From contig NZ_JFKC01000014.1 in assembly GCF_002115805.1 (NCBI RefSeq), forward strand, positions 28,404 through 92,403: a stretch of DNA of 64,000 bases, given 5' to 3'. The translations under genes and the position numbers were made by a program. This document shows positions 35,861-45,625 of this stretch, piece by piece; position 1 is the first letter of the stretch, and every line of letters begins with the position of its first letter. Below the pieces are notes generated by a model that searched no databases, had not been told where the DNA came from, and saw nothing but the letters and a program-made list of their open reading frames with translations. This DNA is from Marivita geojedonensis (GTDB lineage: Bacteria; Pseudomonadota; Alphaproteobacteria; Rhodobacterales; Rhodobacteraceae).

Positions 35861-37435
35861 ATGCCCATTGCTCAGGAACTCCCGATTGATACCACCGCCA
35901 CGGCGCTGGAAATGGCGAATGCCATCTTCGGCAGCGGCGTAACCGTCAACAGTGCAACCTACAGCGGCGATCCGCTGTCGTCGGGCATCTACACCAACGG
36001 CAACACCATTTCCCCAGGCGTTGTTCCCGGAGATACGGGCGTCATCCTGTCCACCGGCGATGCGGAGGACTTCACCAACAATTCCGGCACCCTTGACACC
36101 AACACCAGCGCGTCCACCGGAACGAACAGCAGCGGCGTCAACGGCGATGCCGATTTCGACGCGCTGGCCGGACGCCGCACCTTTGACGCGTCTTTCCTTG
36201 AGGTCGATTTCACTCCCGACGGCGATTTCATCACCGTCGATTTTGTCATCGCGTCTGACGAATACCCCGAATTCGTGAATTCCGAATTCCTCGACACGGT
36301 CGGGGTCTGGGTCAATGGCGTACAGGCCACGGTGTCCATCGGCAATGGCGAAGCGTCGATCGGCAACATCAACAGCGCCACCGCGCCGAACCTCTACAAC
36401 GACAACACCGCCGACCAGTTCAACACAGAGATGGACGGGTTCACCGTTACCCTGACCTTCGTTGCGCCGGTCAATCCGGGGGTCCCCAACACCATCAAGA
36501 TGGGCGTCGCGGACGTGTCGGATCCCAACTACGACACGAATTTCCTGATCGCAGGCGGGTCCGTGCAGTCGACCATCATTGCACAGGACGACTCTCTGAA
36601 TGTCGGGCTGAACAGCTCAAAGACGATCGACGTGCTGGCAAACGACATTGCCACCGGCGGGACGATGACGATCACCCATATCAACGGCGTTGCAGTGGTT
36701 GCCGGGGATACCGTCACGCTGACCTCCGGTCAGACCGTGACACTCAATGCCGATGGCACGCTCACCGTGTTTTCGGACGGCGATATCGAGACCGCCTACT
36801 TCACCTACACGATGAACGATGGGCTCGGGAATGACGACACGGGGATCGTTCAGGTCAACCAGCTTCCCTGTTTTGTCGCGGGCACACTGATTGACACCCC
36901 CAGTGGTGCCGTTCCTGTGGAGACCCTGCGCCCCGGGGATCTGGTGATGACACTGGACCGCGGGCCGCAACCGGTTCGCTGGGCCGGATCACGCGCTATC
37001 GAAGCGAAAGACAGGTTCGCCCCGATCCGCATCAAGGCAGGGAGTTACGGCGCGACCTCTGACGTGTGGCTATCACCACAGCACCGGGTTCTGGTCTGTG
37101 ATATCTGGGCGGAACTGCTGTTCGGGGAATCCGAGATTCTGGTCAAGGCCAAGGACCTTGTGAACGGCAAGACGGTGCTGCGCGAGGAGCGTGATACGGA
37201 CGTGACCTATGTGCATCTGCTGTTCGACGAACACCAGATTTTATCCTCCCATGGGCTTATGTCGGAAAGCTACCTGCCCGGCCCGATGATGCGGCACACC
37301 TTTTCCGAGGAGTCGTGCGAGGAAATCATCACCCTCTTCCCGGAATTGGCCGATATCGATGGCTCTGGTTGGGAAGCGGCGCGTCCGATCCTCAAGAGCT
37401 ACGAGGCGCAGGCCCTGCAGGCCCGCGCCGCCTGA
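35861..37435 (+). CDS. secreted repeat protein with C-terminal Hint domain
   Basis: A 524-residue acidic protein. Residues about 10-235 match the choice-of-anchor L type extracellular domain (VIASDEYPEF, MDGFTVTLTFVAPVNPG). About 240-330 is an Ig/cadherin-like domain (VQSTIIAQDDSLNVGLNSSK). From Cys337 (PCFVAGTLIDTPSG) comes a Hint domain, the hedgehog/intein fold that can cleave itself at that cysteine (TLRPGDLVMTLDRG, SPQHRVLVCD). There is no N-terminal signal, so type I secretion is likely. It converges with uvrA, four bases apart. Confidence 0.85.
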   Translation: MPIAQELPIDTTATALEMANAIFGSGVTVNSATYSGDPLSSGIYTNGNTISPGVVPGDTGVILSTGDAEDFTNNSGTLDTNTSASTGTNSSGVNGDADFDALAGRRTFDASFLEVDFTPDGDFITVDFVIASDEYPEFVNSEFLDTVGVWVNGVQATVSIGNGEASIGNINSATAPNLYNDNTADQFNTEMDGFTVTLTFVAPVNPGVPNTIKMGVADVSDPNYDTNFLIAGGSVQSTIIAQDDSLNVGLNSSKTIDVLANDIATGGTMTITHINGVAVVAGDTVTLTSGQTVTLNADGTLTVFSDGDIETAYFTYTMNDGLGNDDTGIVQVNQLPCFVAGTLIDTPSGAVPVETLRPGDLVMTLDRGPQPVRWAGSRAIEAKDRFAPIRIKAGSYGATSDVWLSPQHRVLVCDIWAELLFGESEILVKAKDLVNGKTVLREERDTDVTYVHLLFDEHQILSSHGLMSESYLPGPMMRHTFSEESCEEIITLFPELADIDGSGWEAARPILKSYEAQALQARAA

Positions 37436-37439
37436 TCGT

Positions 37440-40304
37440 TCACTCAGCCGCCAGCGTGTTCTTCGGCTTCAGCATCGGTTTGAGATAACGCCCGGTATGG
37501 GACGCGGGCACGTCCGCCACCTCTTCCGGAGTGCCGGTTGCCACGATCTGGCCGCCGCCATCGCCACCTTCGGGGCCGATATCGATCAGCCAGTCGGCCG
37601 TCTTGATCACGTCAAGGTTGTGCTCGATCACGATGACCGAATTGCCCTGATCCACAAGCTCATGCAACACTTCAAGAAGTTTACGTACATCCTCGAAATG
37701 TAAGCCTGTTGTTGGTTCATCAAGGATATAAAGCGTCCGACCGGTGGACCGTTTCGCCAGCTCTTTTGACAGCTTCACGCGCTGCGCTTCGCCGCCCGAC
37801 AGCGTCGTCGCTTGCTGGCCCACCTTGATGTAACCCAGCCCCACGCGCACAAGCGCGTCCATCTTTTCGCGGATGCCGGGCACGGCTTTGAAGAACTCCT
37901 GCGCATCTTCAACCGTCATGTCAAGAACATCCGCTATACTCTTGCCTTTGAACTTTATTTCCAGTGTCTCGCGGTTGTAACGCGCGCCTTTGCAGGTCTC
38001 GCAGGTGACATAGACATCGGGCAGGAAGTGCATCTCGATCTTGATGACGCCGTCGCCCTGACACGCCTCACAGCGGCCGCCCTTGACGTTGAAACTGAAC
38101 CGACCGGGCTTATACCCCCGCGCCTTGGCTTCCGGCAGACCGGCAAACCAGTCGCGGATCGGGGTGAAGGCACCGGTATAGGTCGCCGGGTTGGATCGCG
38201 GTGTGCGGCCAATCGGGCGCTGATCGATGTCGATCACCTTGTCCAGATGTTCCAACCCTTTGATCGTCTCGCAGGGCGCGGGCGTCTGGCGTGCGCCGTT
38301 CAAACGCATGGAGGCCGTCTTGAAGAGGGTTTCAATGGTCAGCGTGGACTTGCCGCCACCCGATACCCCGGTGACGCAGACAAACTTGCCCAACGGGAAT
38401 TCTGCGGTCACATTCTGCAGGTTGTTGCCGGTCGCATTGACCACCTTGATCGACTTGCCCTTTTTGCCGCTGCGCCGCTCAGCTGGAACGGAAATCTCGC
38501 GTGTGCCGCTGAGATATTGCCCGGTCAGCGAGGCGGGATCGTCCGCCACCTGCGCAGGTGTCCCCTTTGCGACCACGCGACCGCCATGCACACCTGCGCC
38601 CGGACCGATGTCGAAAACGTAATCGGCTTCGCGGATCGCTTCTTCGTCATGTTCGACCACGATCACGGTATTGCCTTGATCCCGAAGGGATTTCAGCGTG
38701 CCCAGCAGGCGGTCATTGTCGCGCTGATGCAGGCCGATCGAGGGTTCGTCAAGCACGTAGAGCACGCCGGTCAGGCCCGAGCCGATCTGGCTGGCCAGCC
38801 TGATGCGCTGGCTCTCACCACCGGACAGCGTGCCCGCATTGCGGCTCAGCGTCAGGTATTCGAGACCCACATTGTTCAGAAAGCCCAAGCGTTCGCGGAT
38901 TTCCTTGAGGATCGCGCGGGCGATTTCGTTCTTCTGGTTAGTGAGGTGCTCGGGCACCGTCTTGCACCAGGCGAACGCCTCCTTGATCGACATCTCGACG
39001 ACCTGACCAACATGAAGCCCCGCGATTTTCACCGCCAGCGCTTCTTCCCGCAGACGATAGCCGCCGCATGTGCCACAGGAGCGATTGTTCTGATAGCGCT
39101 CGAACTCTTCGCGGATCCAGTTGCTGTCGGTCTCGCGGTAGCGGCGTTCCATATTCGGAATCACGCCCTCGAAGGTACGGGTGACCTGGTAGACGCGCCC
39201 GCCTTCATCGTAGCGGAACGGGATTTCCTCATCGCCGGATCCGTACAGGAAGACCTGCTGCACATGCGGATCGAGGTCTTTCCAGCGGGAATTCTTGTTG
39301 AATTCATAATGCTTTGCGAGCGCCTCGATGGTCTGAAGGAAATACGGGGATTTCCCTTTGCGCCACGGCGCCAGCGCACCATCAGCGATCTTGAGCGTCG
39401 CATCCGGCACCACCAACCGTTCATCAAAGAACAGTTCCACCCCAAGCCCGTCACAATCCGGACAGGCCCCGAACGGCGCGTTGAACGAGAACAGGCGCGG
39501 TTCGATCTCGGGAATGGTAAACCCGCTCACCGGGCAGGCGAAGTTTTCCGAGAAGGTATGACGTTCCGGTTCACCTTCGGACGGCGCGGTTTCGAGAATG
39601 GCAATGCCGTCCGCCAGATCAAGTGCCGTGCGGAAACTGTCGGCCAGTCGGGTTTCGAGTCCCTCTTTCACCACAAGACGGTCCACCACCACGTCGATGT
39701 CATGGCGGAACTTCTTGTCGAGCGTGGGCGGCTCGTCCAATTCGTAGAACTGGCCGTCCACCTTGACCCGTTGGAAGCCCTGCTTGCGCAGTTCAAGAAA
39801 CTCCTTGCGGTATTCGCCTTTGCGGTCGCGGACGATGGGCGCAAGCAGGTAGGCGCGTGTGCCTTCCTCCATGGCCATGACGCGGTCCACCATGTCCTGC
39901 ACCTGCTGCGCCTCGATGGGCAGACCGGTGGCGGGGCTGTAGGGCGTGCCTACCCGCGCGAACAGCAGACGCATGTAGTCGTAGATCTCGGTCACCGTAC
40001 CAACGGTCGAGCGCGGGTTCTTCGACGTGGTTTTCTGTTCAATGGAGATGGCTGGGGACAGGCCCGAGATGTGATCAACATCCGGCTTTTCCATCATGTC
40101 GAGAAACTGCCGCGCATAGGCCGACAGGGATTCCACATAGCGGCGCTGGCCTTCGGCATAGATCGTGTCGAACGCCAGAGAGGATTTGCCGGAGCCGGAC
40201 AGGCCGGTGATCACCACAAGCTGATCGCGCGGGATATCCACGTCGATGTTCTTGAGATTGTGCTCGCGTGCGCCGCGCACCTCGATGTTTTTCAGCTCGG
40301 CCAT
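37440..40304 (-). CDS. uvrA: excinuclease ABC subunit A
   Basis: A 954-residue UvrA of nucleotide-excision repair. It has two ABC ATPase halves (Walker [14 protein letters not shown] near residue 36 and [10 protein letters not shown] near 650), two LSGGE signatures ([26 protein letters not shown]), and Cys pairs of the zinc modules ([33 protein letters not shown]). It ends with [11 protein letters not shown]. Length is standard. Confidence 0.97.
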   Translation of the reverse strand: MAELKNIEVRGAREHNLKNIDVDIPRDQLVVITGLSGSGKSSLAFDTIYAEGQRRYVESLSAYARQFLDMMEKPDVDHISGLSPAISIEQKTTSKNPRSTVGTVTEIYDYMRLLFARVGTPYSPATGLPIEAQQVQDMVDRVMAMEEGTRAYLLAPIVRDRKGEYRKEFLELRKQGFQRVKVDGQFYELDEPPTLDKKFRHDIDVVVDRLVVKEGLETRLADSFRTALDLADGIAILETAPSEGEPERHTFSENFACPVSGFTIPEIEPRLFSFNAPFGACPDCDGLGVELFFDERLVVPDATLKIADGALAPWRKGKSPYFLQTIEALAKHYEFNKNSRWKDLDPHVQQVFLYGSGDEEIPFRYDEGGRVYQVTRTFEGVIPNMERRYRETDSNWIREEFERYQNNRSCGTCGGYRLREEALAVKIAGLHVGQVVEMSIKEAFAWCKTVPEHLTNQKNEIARAILKEIRERLGFLNNVGLEYLTLSRNAGTLSGGESQRIRLASQIGSGLTGVLYVLDEPSIGLHQRDNDRLLGTLKSLRDQGNTVIVVEHDEEAIREADYVFDIGPGAGVHGGRVVAKGTPAQVADDPASLTGQYLSGTREISVPAERRSGKKGKSIKVVNATGNNLQNVTAEFPLGKFVCVTGVSGGGKSTLTIETLFKTASMRLNGARQTPAPCETIKGLEHLDKVIDIDQRPIGRTPRSNPATYTGAFTPIRDWFAGLPEAKARGYKPGRFSFNVKGGRCEACQGDGVIKIEMHFLPDVYVTCETCKGARYNRETLEIKFKGKSIADVLDMTVEDAQEFFKAVPGIREKMDALVRVGLGYIKVGQQATTLSGGEAQRVKLSKELAKRSTGRTLYILDEPTTGLHFEDVRKLLEVLHELVDQGNSVIVIEHNLDVIKTADWLIDIGPEGGDGGGQIVATGTPEEVADVPASHTGRYLKPMLKPKNTLAAE

Positions 40305-40413
40305 ACAGTCCCCCGATGCGGTCGGTTAACACATAGTTGACGGCATCGGTTTCTCCAATCGAAAAATGAGAACAAAGCCGGAACTTACAAAACTGCCCAC
40401 AGGAAATGCAAAC

Positions 40414-40437
40414 GGCCCCGGGGTTGCCCGGGGCCGC
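40414..40437 (-). terminator. terminator after aglK
   Basis: 10-bp GC stem CGGCCCCGGG / CCCGGGGCCG with a 4-base loop. Reading leftwards, it follows aglK and a short TTT tail, and lies 110 bases from the uvrA start. Confidence 0.6.
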
Positions 40438-40459
40438 CGCGATGTCCGGATCGCATTTG

Positions 40460-41548
40460 TTACCGGTACAACAACGATGTTCCGTTGTGAAAGATGTGGA
40501 CCTTGTCCGGTGACGCGCCGAGCTTGACGGTCTTGCCGCGCAGTTCCGCATGGATGCCGGGCAGTTTCCCGATGACCGCGTGACCGTCGCCCTGCTTTTC
40601 GAAATAGAGCAGCGTCACCTCGCCAAGGGCTTCGGTGATCTCCACGCGGCCTTCGAAGATGTGATCGCCGGATGTGCCGACGAAATCCTCGGGACGGACG
40701 CCGACATTCACCTTAAGACCCATATCGGCATCGGTGGTCGGGTAATCCGACACCGCCACCCCGCCGCCGTCCATCTTGACGGTGGTCTGCTGGCCGGTGC
40801 CCACGATTTCACCCGGAAGCAGGTTCATCGACGGGGAGCCGATGAACTGCGCCACGAATTCGCTGTTAGGCCGTTCATACAGCTCCAGCGGCGCCCCGAC
40901 CTGCGCGATCCCCTTGTTGGCCAGAACGACAATGCGGGAGGCAAGTGTCATCGCTTCGACCTGATCGTGTGTCACGTAGATCATCGTGCTTTCGGGCATC
41001 TGTTCCTTGAGCTGCGCGATCTCGATCCGGGTGGCGACGCGCAGCGCCGCATCGAGGTTCGAGAGCGGTTCATCGAACAGATAGACTTTGGGATCGCGGA
41101 CAATCGACCGGCCAATCGCAACCCGCTGACGCTGACCACCGGACAGCGCCTTGGGCAGACGGTCGAGATAGGGGTCGAGTTGCAGCATCTTGGCGGCACG
41201 TTCCACTGCCGCGTCGATCTCGGACTGCGGTTTCTTGGCGATCTTGAGCGCAAAGCTCATGTTCTCGCGCACGGTCATGTGCGGATAGAGCGCGTAGGAC
41301 TGGAACACCATGGCAATCCCGCGCATCGCCGGCGGCATGTCGTTGACCACCTGCCCGTCGATTTCCAGCGTGCCACCGGTGATCTTTTCCAGACCGGCGA
41401 TCATCCGCAGCAGCGTGGACTTGCCACAGCCGGATGGGCCGACAAAGACGATCAGTTCGCCCTTTTCGATGTCGAGATTGATATTGTTGAGCACGTTGAC
41501 TGCGCCCGCGTAGGTTTTTTCGACATTCGTCAATTTCAAATTGGCCAT
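40460..41548 (-). CDS. aglK: alpha-glucoside ABC transporter ATP-binding protein
   Basis: A 362-residue UgpC/MalK-type ATPase. Walker A GPSGCGKSTLL near residue 37, signature LSGGQRQRVAIGRS near 132, Walker B VYLFDEPLSNLD, then a MalK-like regulatory domain (GVRPEDF). It is the last gene of the minus-strand aglE-F-G-A-K set, so it would energise the AglFG permease. A terminator follows. Confidence 0.9.
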   Translation of the reverse strand: MANLKLTNVEKTYAGAVNVLNNINLDIEKGELIVFVGPSGCGKSTLLRMIAGLEKITGGTLEIDGQVVNDMPPAMRGIAMVFQSYALYPHMTVRENMSFALKIAKKPQSEIDAAVERAAKMLQLDPYLDRLPKALSGGQRQRVAIGRSIVRDPKVYLFDEPLSNLDAALRVATRIEIAQLKEQMPESTMIYVTHDQVEAMTLASRIVVLANKGIAQVGAPLELYERPNSEFVAQFIGSPSMNLLPGEIVGTGQQTTVKMDGGGVAVSDYPTTDADMGLKVNVGVRPEDFVGTSGDHIFEGRVEITEALGEVTLLYFEKQGDGHAVIGKLPGIHAELRGKTVKLGASPDKVHIFHNGTSLLYR

Positions 41549-41573
41549 GTCTGTCCCTCCCTTATCCTGATCG

Positions 41574-43232
41574 TCAGGATGTCATTTTCAGCGCGAGGCA
41601 AGGCTGCCACGGGCCAAGATGCAGTTTGCCGTCGGCTTGCGGTCCGGCACTCCCCAGTTCCAGACCGATCTGCGCCCAGTTGCCCGATGGCATGTCCATC
41701 GTTGCGGGTTGATCGCTCAGATTGAAGGCACAGAAAATCGTCGCGCCTTCGTAACTGCGCGTGAAATGCACAATTGTGTCCGTGCTCTTGACCCCGTCAT
41801 GGTCGCCTTTGGCCAGCGCGGGCTGCGCATGGCGGAACGCGATGGCGCGGCGGTAATGATGCAGGATCGCGGCCGGGTCGTCCTCCTGTTGCTGTACCGT
41901 GCGATGCAGATGATCATGGCTGACCGGGAGCCACGGCTGACCCGTGGTGAAATCGCCATTCTGGTTCGACGCCTGCCAGACCATCGGCGTCCGGCACCCA
42001 TCCCGGCCTTTGAATTCCGGCCAGAATTCGATGCCGTAGGGATCCTGCAGATCCTCGAAGCCGACTTCGGCCTCAGGCAGGCCGAGTTCTTCGCCCTGAT
42101 AGAGACAGACCGATCCGCGCAGGCACATCAGCAGCGTCGCAAACAGGCGTTGTGCGGCCGGCGACAGGTTCCAGCGGCTTGCGTGGCGCACAACGTCATG
42201 GTTCGAGAACGCCCAGCACGCCCACCCGTCCGAGGCGACCTCGTCCACATGGCCCAGCACATCTACAAAGCGGTCGGCGGTGGGTTCCACGCCGGACAGG
42301 AATTCGAACGCGTAGCACATATGGATGCGGTTCTCGCCCTTGGTGTATTCGCCCATGATCTCAAGCCCGCGCTGCGCGTCGCCCACTTCGCCCACGGAGG
42401 TCGTGCCTTCGTATTCGTCCAGAAGCGCGCGGAAGCGTTCGAGAAACGCCAGGTTTTCGGGCTGGTTCTTGGAATAGAGGTGTTCCTGATGGTTATACGG
42501 GTTCACCGACGGCGCGATGGTCGAGTTGCGCCGTTCCTTGGGCAGCGCCGGGTTGCTGCGCAGTTCCTTGTCGTGGAAATAGAAGTTGATCGTGTCGAGA
42601 CGGAACCCGTCCACACCCCGATCCAGCCAGAACCGGGTCACGTCCAGAAGCGCCTGCTGCACATCCGGGTTGTGGAAGTTCAGGTCCGGCTGCGAGGTCA
42701 GGAAGTTGTGCATGTAATACTGCTCGCGCCGCGCATCCCATTGCCACGCAGACCCGCCAAAGATCGACAGCCAGTTGTTCGGCGGCGTGCCGTCGTCCTT
42801 CGGGTCGGACCAGACGTACCAGTCGGCTTTCTCGTTGTCGCGGCTCGACCGGCTGAGCTGGAACCACGGGTGCTGGTCCGAGGTGTGCGACAGCACGAGG
42901 TCGATCATCACCCGGATGCCCAGACGGTGCGCTGTCTGAACCAGCACGTCAAAGTCCGCGAGTGATCCGAACATCGGATCGACGTCGCAATAGTCGCTGA
43001 CGTCGTAACCGAAATCCTTCATCGGAGAGGTGAAGAACGGGCTGATCCAGATGGCGTCCACGCCAAGCGACGCCACATAGGGCAGCCGGTGCGCGATCCC
43101 CAGAAGATCGCCGATCCCGTCGCCATTGCTGTCCTGAAAGCTGCGCGGGTAGATCTGATAGATCACCGCACCGCGCCACCAGTCATTGTCCACGGCTGTG
43201 TTTTCTGCGGCCAGAGTGTTTGCCACGTTCAT
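41574..43232 (-). CDS. aglA: alpha-glucosidase, GH13
   Basis: A 552-residue GH13 exo-alpha-glucosidase. Conserved regions: DLVLSHTSDQHPWF near residue 103, nucleophile Asp in GFRLDTINFY near 211, Glu in SVGEVGDAQ near 280 and FSNHDVVR near 341. It lacks a signal peptide, so it acts in the cytoplasm on imported sucrose-, maltose- or trehalose-type alpha-glucosides. It lies between aglG and aglK in the agl operon. Confidence 0.93.
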   Translation of the reverse strand: MNVANTLAAENTAVDNDWWRGAVIYQIYPRSFQDSNGDGIGDLLGIAHRLPYVASLGVDAIWISPFFTSPMKDFGYDVSDYCDVDPMFGSLADFDVLVQTAHRLGIRVMIDLVLSHTSDQHPWFQLSRSSRDNEKADWYVWSDPKDDGTPPNNWLSIFGGSAWQWDARREQYYMHNFLTSQPDLNFHNPDVQQALLDVTRFWLDRGVDGFRLDTINFYFHDKELRSNPALPKERRNSTIAPSVNPYNHQEHLYSKNQPENLAFLERFRALLDEYEGTTSVGEVGDAQRGLEIMGEYTKGENRIHMCYAFEFLSGVEPTADRFVDVLGHVDEVASDGWACWAFSNHDVVRHASRWNLSPAAQRLFATLLMCLRGSVCLYQGEELGLPEAEVGFEDLQDPYGIEFWPEFKGRDGCRTPMVWQASNQNGDFTTGQPWLPVSHDHLHRTVQQQEDDPAAILHHYRRAIAFRHAQPALAKGDHDGVKSTDTIVHFTRSYEGATIFCAFNLSDQPATMDMPSGNWAQIGLELGSAGPQADGKLHLGPWQPCLALKMTS

Positions 43233-43252
43233 TGTCCTGTTTTCCTTGCATC

Positions 43253-43297
43253 CGCATCCACGGATGCGTGTGGGAGTTGGCCCCGCCTGACGGCGGG
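43253..43297 (-). other. intercistronic hairpins between aglG and aglA
   Basis: Two hairpins: CGCATCC-AC-GGATGCG at 43253-43268 and CCCGCC-TGAC-GGCGGG at 43282-43297. They probably protect or attenuate the upstream part of the agl transcript. Confidence 0.6.
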
Positions 43298-43302
43298 ACG
43301 CG

Positions 43303-44460
43303 TTACTTGACCGAGCCGGCCAGAAGGCCGCGCACGAGGTATTTCTGCATCGCGAAGAACACCAGAAGCGGTACTGCGATGGACACGAAGGCTGCGGTGG
43401 CGAGGATTTCCCAATTGCCGCCGCGCGTGCCCAGAAGCTCCACGATCTGGTTGGTCATCACCGTTGTCTGTCCTGTCGCGTCGATCAGGAACACCTTGGC
43501 CACCAGCAGGTCATTCCATGTCCAGAGGAACTGGAAGATCGCAAAGCTGGCAAGCGCCGGGAAGGACAGCGGCAGGATGATCTTGGTGAAGATCTGGAAC
43601 TCGGTCGCGCCATCCACGCGGGCATTCTCGATGATGTCCCGAGGCAGGCCGACCATGTAGTTGCGTAAGAGATAGATCGCCAGAGGAAGGCCAAACCCCG
43701 TATGGGCCATCCAGGTCCCGAGATACCCCTTTCCTATGCCGATCCCCAGGTGAAGCTTGAGAAGCGGGATCAGCGCCAGTTGCAACGGCACCACCAGCAG
43801 ACCGACAACAATCGCGATCAGCAGGGCGCGGCCCGGAAAGTCCATCCAGGCCAGCGCGTAGGCGGCAAAGGCCGCGACCACGATGGGAATGATCGTCGCC
43901 GGGATCGTGACCGTCAGCGTGTTGAAGAAGGCCTTGGCCATGCTGTCGGTTGCGTCCCCCGACAGAAGCACCTGCCGGTAGTTGGCAAGGGTGAAATCCG
44001 GTGGCAGTTCGGCAGTTACGAAAACGCGCTGGCCACGGCTTCCCGACATTTCGGCCGGGCTTTCGATGCGGTAGTCGCCATTGGCCTGCACCGTGATCGT
44101 TTCACCATCGCCCAGATCCGCCGTGTCGCCCGGTGCATAGGCGGCAACATCGCGCGAGGATGTGCCCCATGCCGACATATCGATGTCGTCGGACAGGCCT
44201 TCGCCCTCGAAGAGATTGCCTTCGATGACGTAAAGCCCGCCCTCCTGCATCTGTGCATCCGGTGCGGCCGCGCGCAGAACAAGGCTCTGTTCCGTCGGGA
44301 ACAGCGCGTTCCACCAGCCGGACGTTGCGATCTGGTCGGCTGTCCGGAAGGACGACACGAAAAGACCCACCGTCGGGAACAGCCAGAGCGCCACAAGAAG
44401 TGCTACCGAGATATGCACCACCCAGGTCAGAGAGGATTTGGTGCCTGCGATATTGTCCAT
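43303..44460 (-). CDS. aglG: alpha-glucoside ABC transporter permease AglG
   Basis: A 385-residue MalG-type permease with six hydrophobic segments and the EAA loop (ENARVDGATEFQIFTKIILPLSFPAL). A long periplasmic loop (about residues 45-150) is rich in Asp and Gly, as in AglG. The ATG at 44460 is used; upstream in-frame codons lie next to aglF. It pairs with AglF. Confidence 0.92.
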   Translation of the reverse strand: MDNIAGTKSSLTWVVHISVALLVALWLFPTVGLFVSSFRTADQIATSGWWNALFPTEQSLVLRAAAPDAQMQEGGLYVIEGNLFEGEGLSDDIDMSAWGTSSRDVAAYAPGDTADLGDGETITVQANGDYRIESPAEMSGSRGQRVFVTAELPPDFTLANYRQVLLSGDATDSMAKAFFNTLTVTIPATIIPIVVAAFAAYALAWMDFPGRALLIAIVVGLLVVPLQLALIPLLKLHLGIGIGKGYLGTWMAHTGFGLPLAIYLLRNYMVGLPRDIIENARVDGATEFQIFTKIILPLSFPALASFAIFQFLWTWNDLLVAKVFLIDATGQTTVMTNQIVELLGTRGGNWEILATAAFVSIAVPLLVFFAMQKYLVRGLLAGSVK

Positions 44461-44473
44461 GCTCCGTCCCTCC

Positions 44474-45493
44474 TCAGCGCATTTCTTTGCGCGCATTGCG
44501 CACGTTCCAGTACAGGATCGGCGTCACCAGCAGCATGATGATCATCGCACTGGCAGACCCCACGCCCCAATCCCGGGCCACGAACAACTGGTTGAACATG
44601 TAATTGGCCAGAACCTGCGTGCCCCATTGGCCGTTGGTCATAGCGAACACGATGTCGAAGACCTTGAGCACGACAAGCGTGATGGTCGTCCAGACAACGA
44701 CGATTGTGCCCGCGATCTGTGGCATCTTGATCTTGAAGAAAATCTGGAACGGGTTGGCCCCGTCAACGATGGCGGCTTCGATGGTCTCCTCCGGGATACC
44801 ACGCAGGGCCGCCGACAGGATGACCATCGCAAAGCCCGTCTGGATCCAGATCAGAACGATCATCAGCAGAAAGCTGTTCCAGAACGGTGTGGTCAGCCAT
44901 TGCTGCGGGTCATTGCCCGTCAGCCAGACATAGATCGCGTTGAGCACACCAATCTGTTCCGTGCCCGGCGGACGCGCGTCATAGACCAGTTTCCAGATCA
45001 CCGCCGCGCCGACAAAAGAGATCGCCATCGGCATGAAGATCAGCGACTTCGCGAGATTTCCCCAGGAAATCCGGTCGGTCAGTTGTGCGGCCAGCAGACC
45101 GAATGCGGTTGAGGCGGCGGGCACAACGATCAGCCAGAACATGTTGTTGACCAGCGCTTCCCAGAACTTTGGGTCCTCGGACATCTGCGCATAATTGGCG
45201 AGACCGACGAAATTGTAGACGGTTGTACCGTCGGACAGTGTCTGGCGCTCGGTCAGCGACAGGCGGATCGTCTCGAACACCGGATAGGCAAGGTACAGGC
45301 CCAGAGCGAGGATCGCAGGCAGCAGGAACAGCCACGGGCGCACAAGATTGGCGCGGTTGATGTTGCGGCCTGCGTTGGGCCCTTTGGCAGGAAACAGAAC
45401 CTTGTCGAGAAACTGGTTGGAAAAATAGAAGTAACTCAGACAGCCGCCAACGCCGATGGCAATGGTCAACAGACCTTGAATTGCGGGATTCAT
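44474..45493 (-). CDS. aglF: alpha-glucoside ABC transporter permease AglF
   Basis: A 339-residue MalF-type permease with about eight hydrophobic segments. The first lies at residues about 8-26 and the EAA loop is EAAIVDGANPFQIFFKIKMPQIAGTI. It precedes aglG by 13 bases. Upstream hairpins at 45521-45606 separate it from the binding-protein gene. Confidence 0.92.
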   Translation of the reverse strand: MNPAIQGLLTIAIGVGGCLSYFYFSNQFLDKVLFPAKGPNAGRNINRANLVRPWLFLLPAILALGLYLAYPVFETIRLSLTERQTLSDGTTVYNFVGLANYAQMSEDPKFWEALVNNMFWLIVVPAASTAFGLLAAQLTDRISWGNLAKSLIFMPMAISFVGAAVIWKLVYDARPPGTEQIGVLNAIYVWLTGNDPQQWLTTPFWNSFLLMIVLIWIQTGFAMVILSAALRGIPEETIEAAIVDGANPFQIFFKIKMPQIAGTIVVVWTTITLVVLKVFDIVFAMTNGQWGTQVLANYMFNQLFVARDWGVGSASAMIIMLLVTPILYWNVRNARKEMR

Positions 45494-45520
45494 CTGTCCC
45501 TCCCAAAGATGAGTGATGAT

Positions 45521-45606
45521 CCAGTGTGTGCCACTGGGAGGCCCATTAACGGGGTCTTGACTTCGCAGCTTTCCGCGTTGGGACTGCGCGATTGCCCGCG
45601 CAGCCC
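45521..45606 (-). other. intercistronic hairpins between aglE and aglF
   Basis: Hairpin CCAGTG-TGTGC-CACTGG (45521-45537) and a longer one with stem GGG(A)CTGCGCG / CGCGCAGCCC (45580-45606, one bulged A). The second sits about 20 bases after the aglE stop. Such elements usually stabilise binding-protein mRNA relative to permease mRNA. Confidence 0.65.
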
Positions 45607-45625
45607 TTCATGTCATGGAGTGCGC

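Noticed and set aside
37812..40340. Long open frame antisense to uvrA
   Set aside because: Mirror of uvrA codons, no domain or start context.
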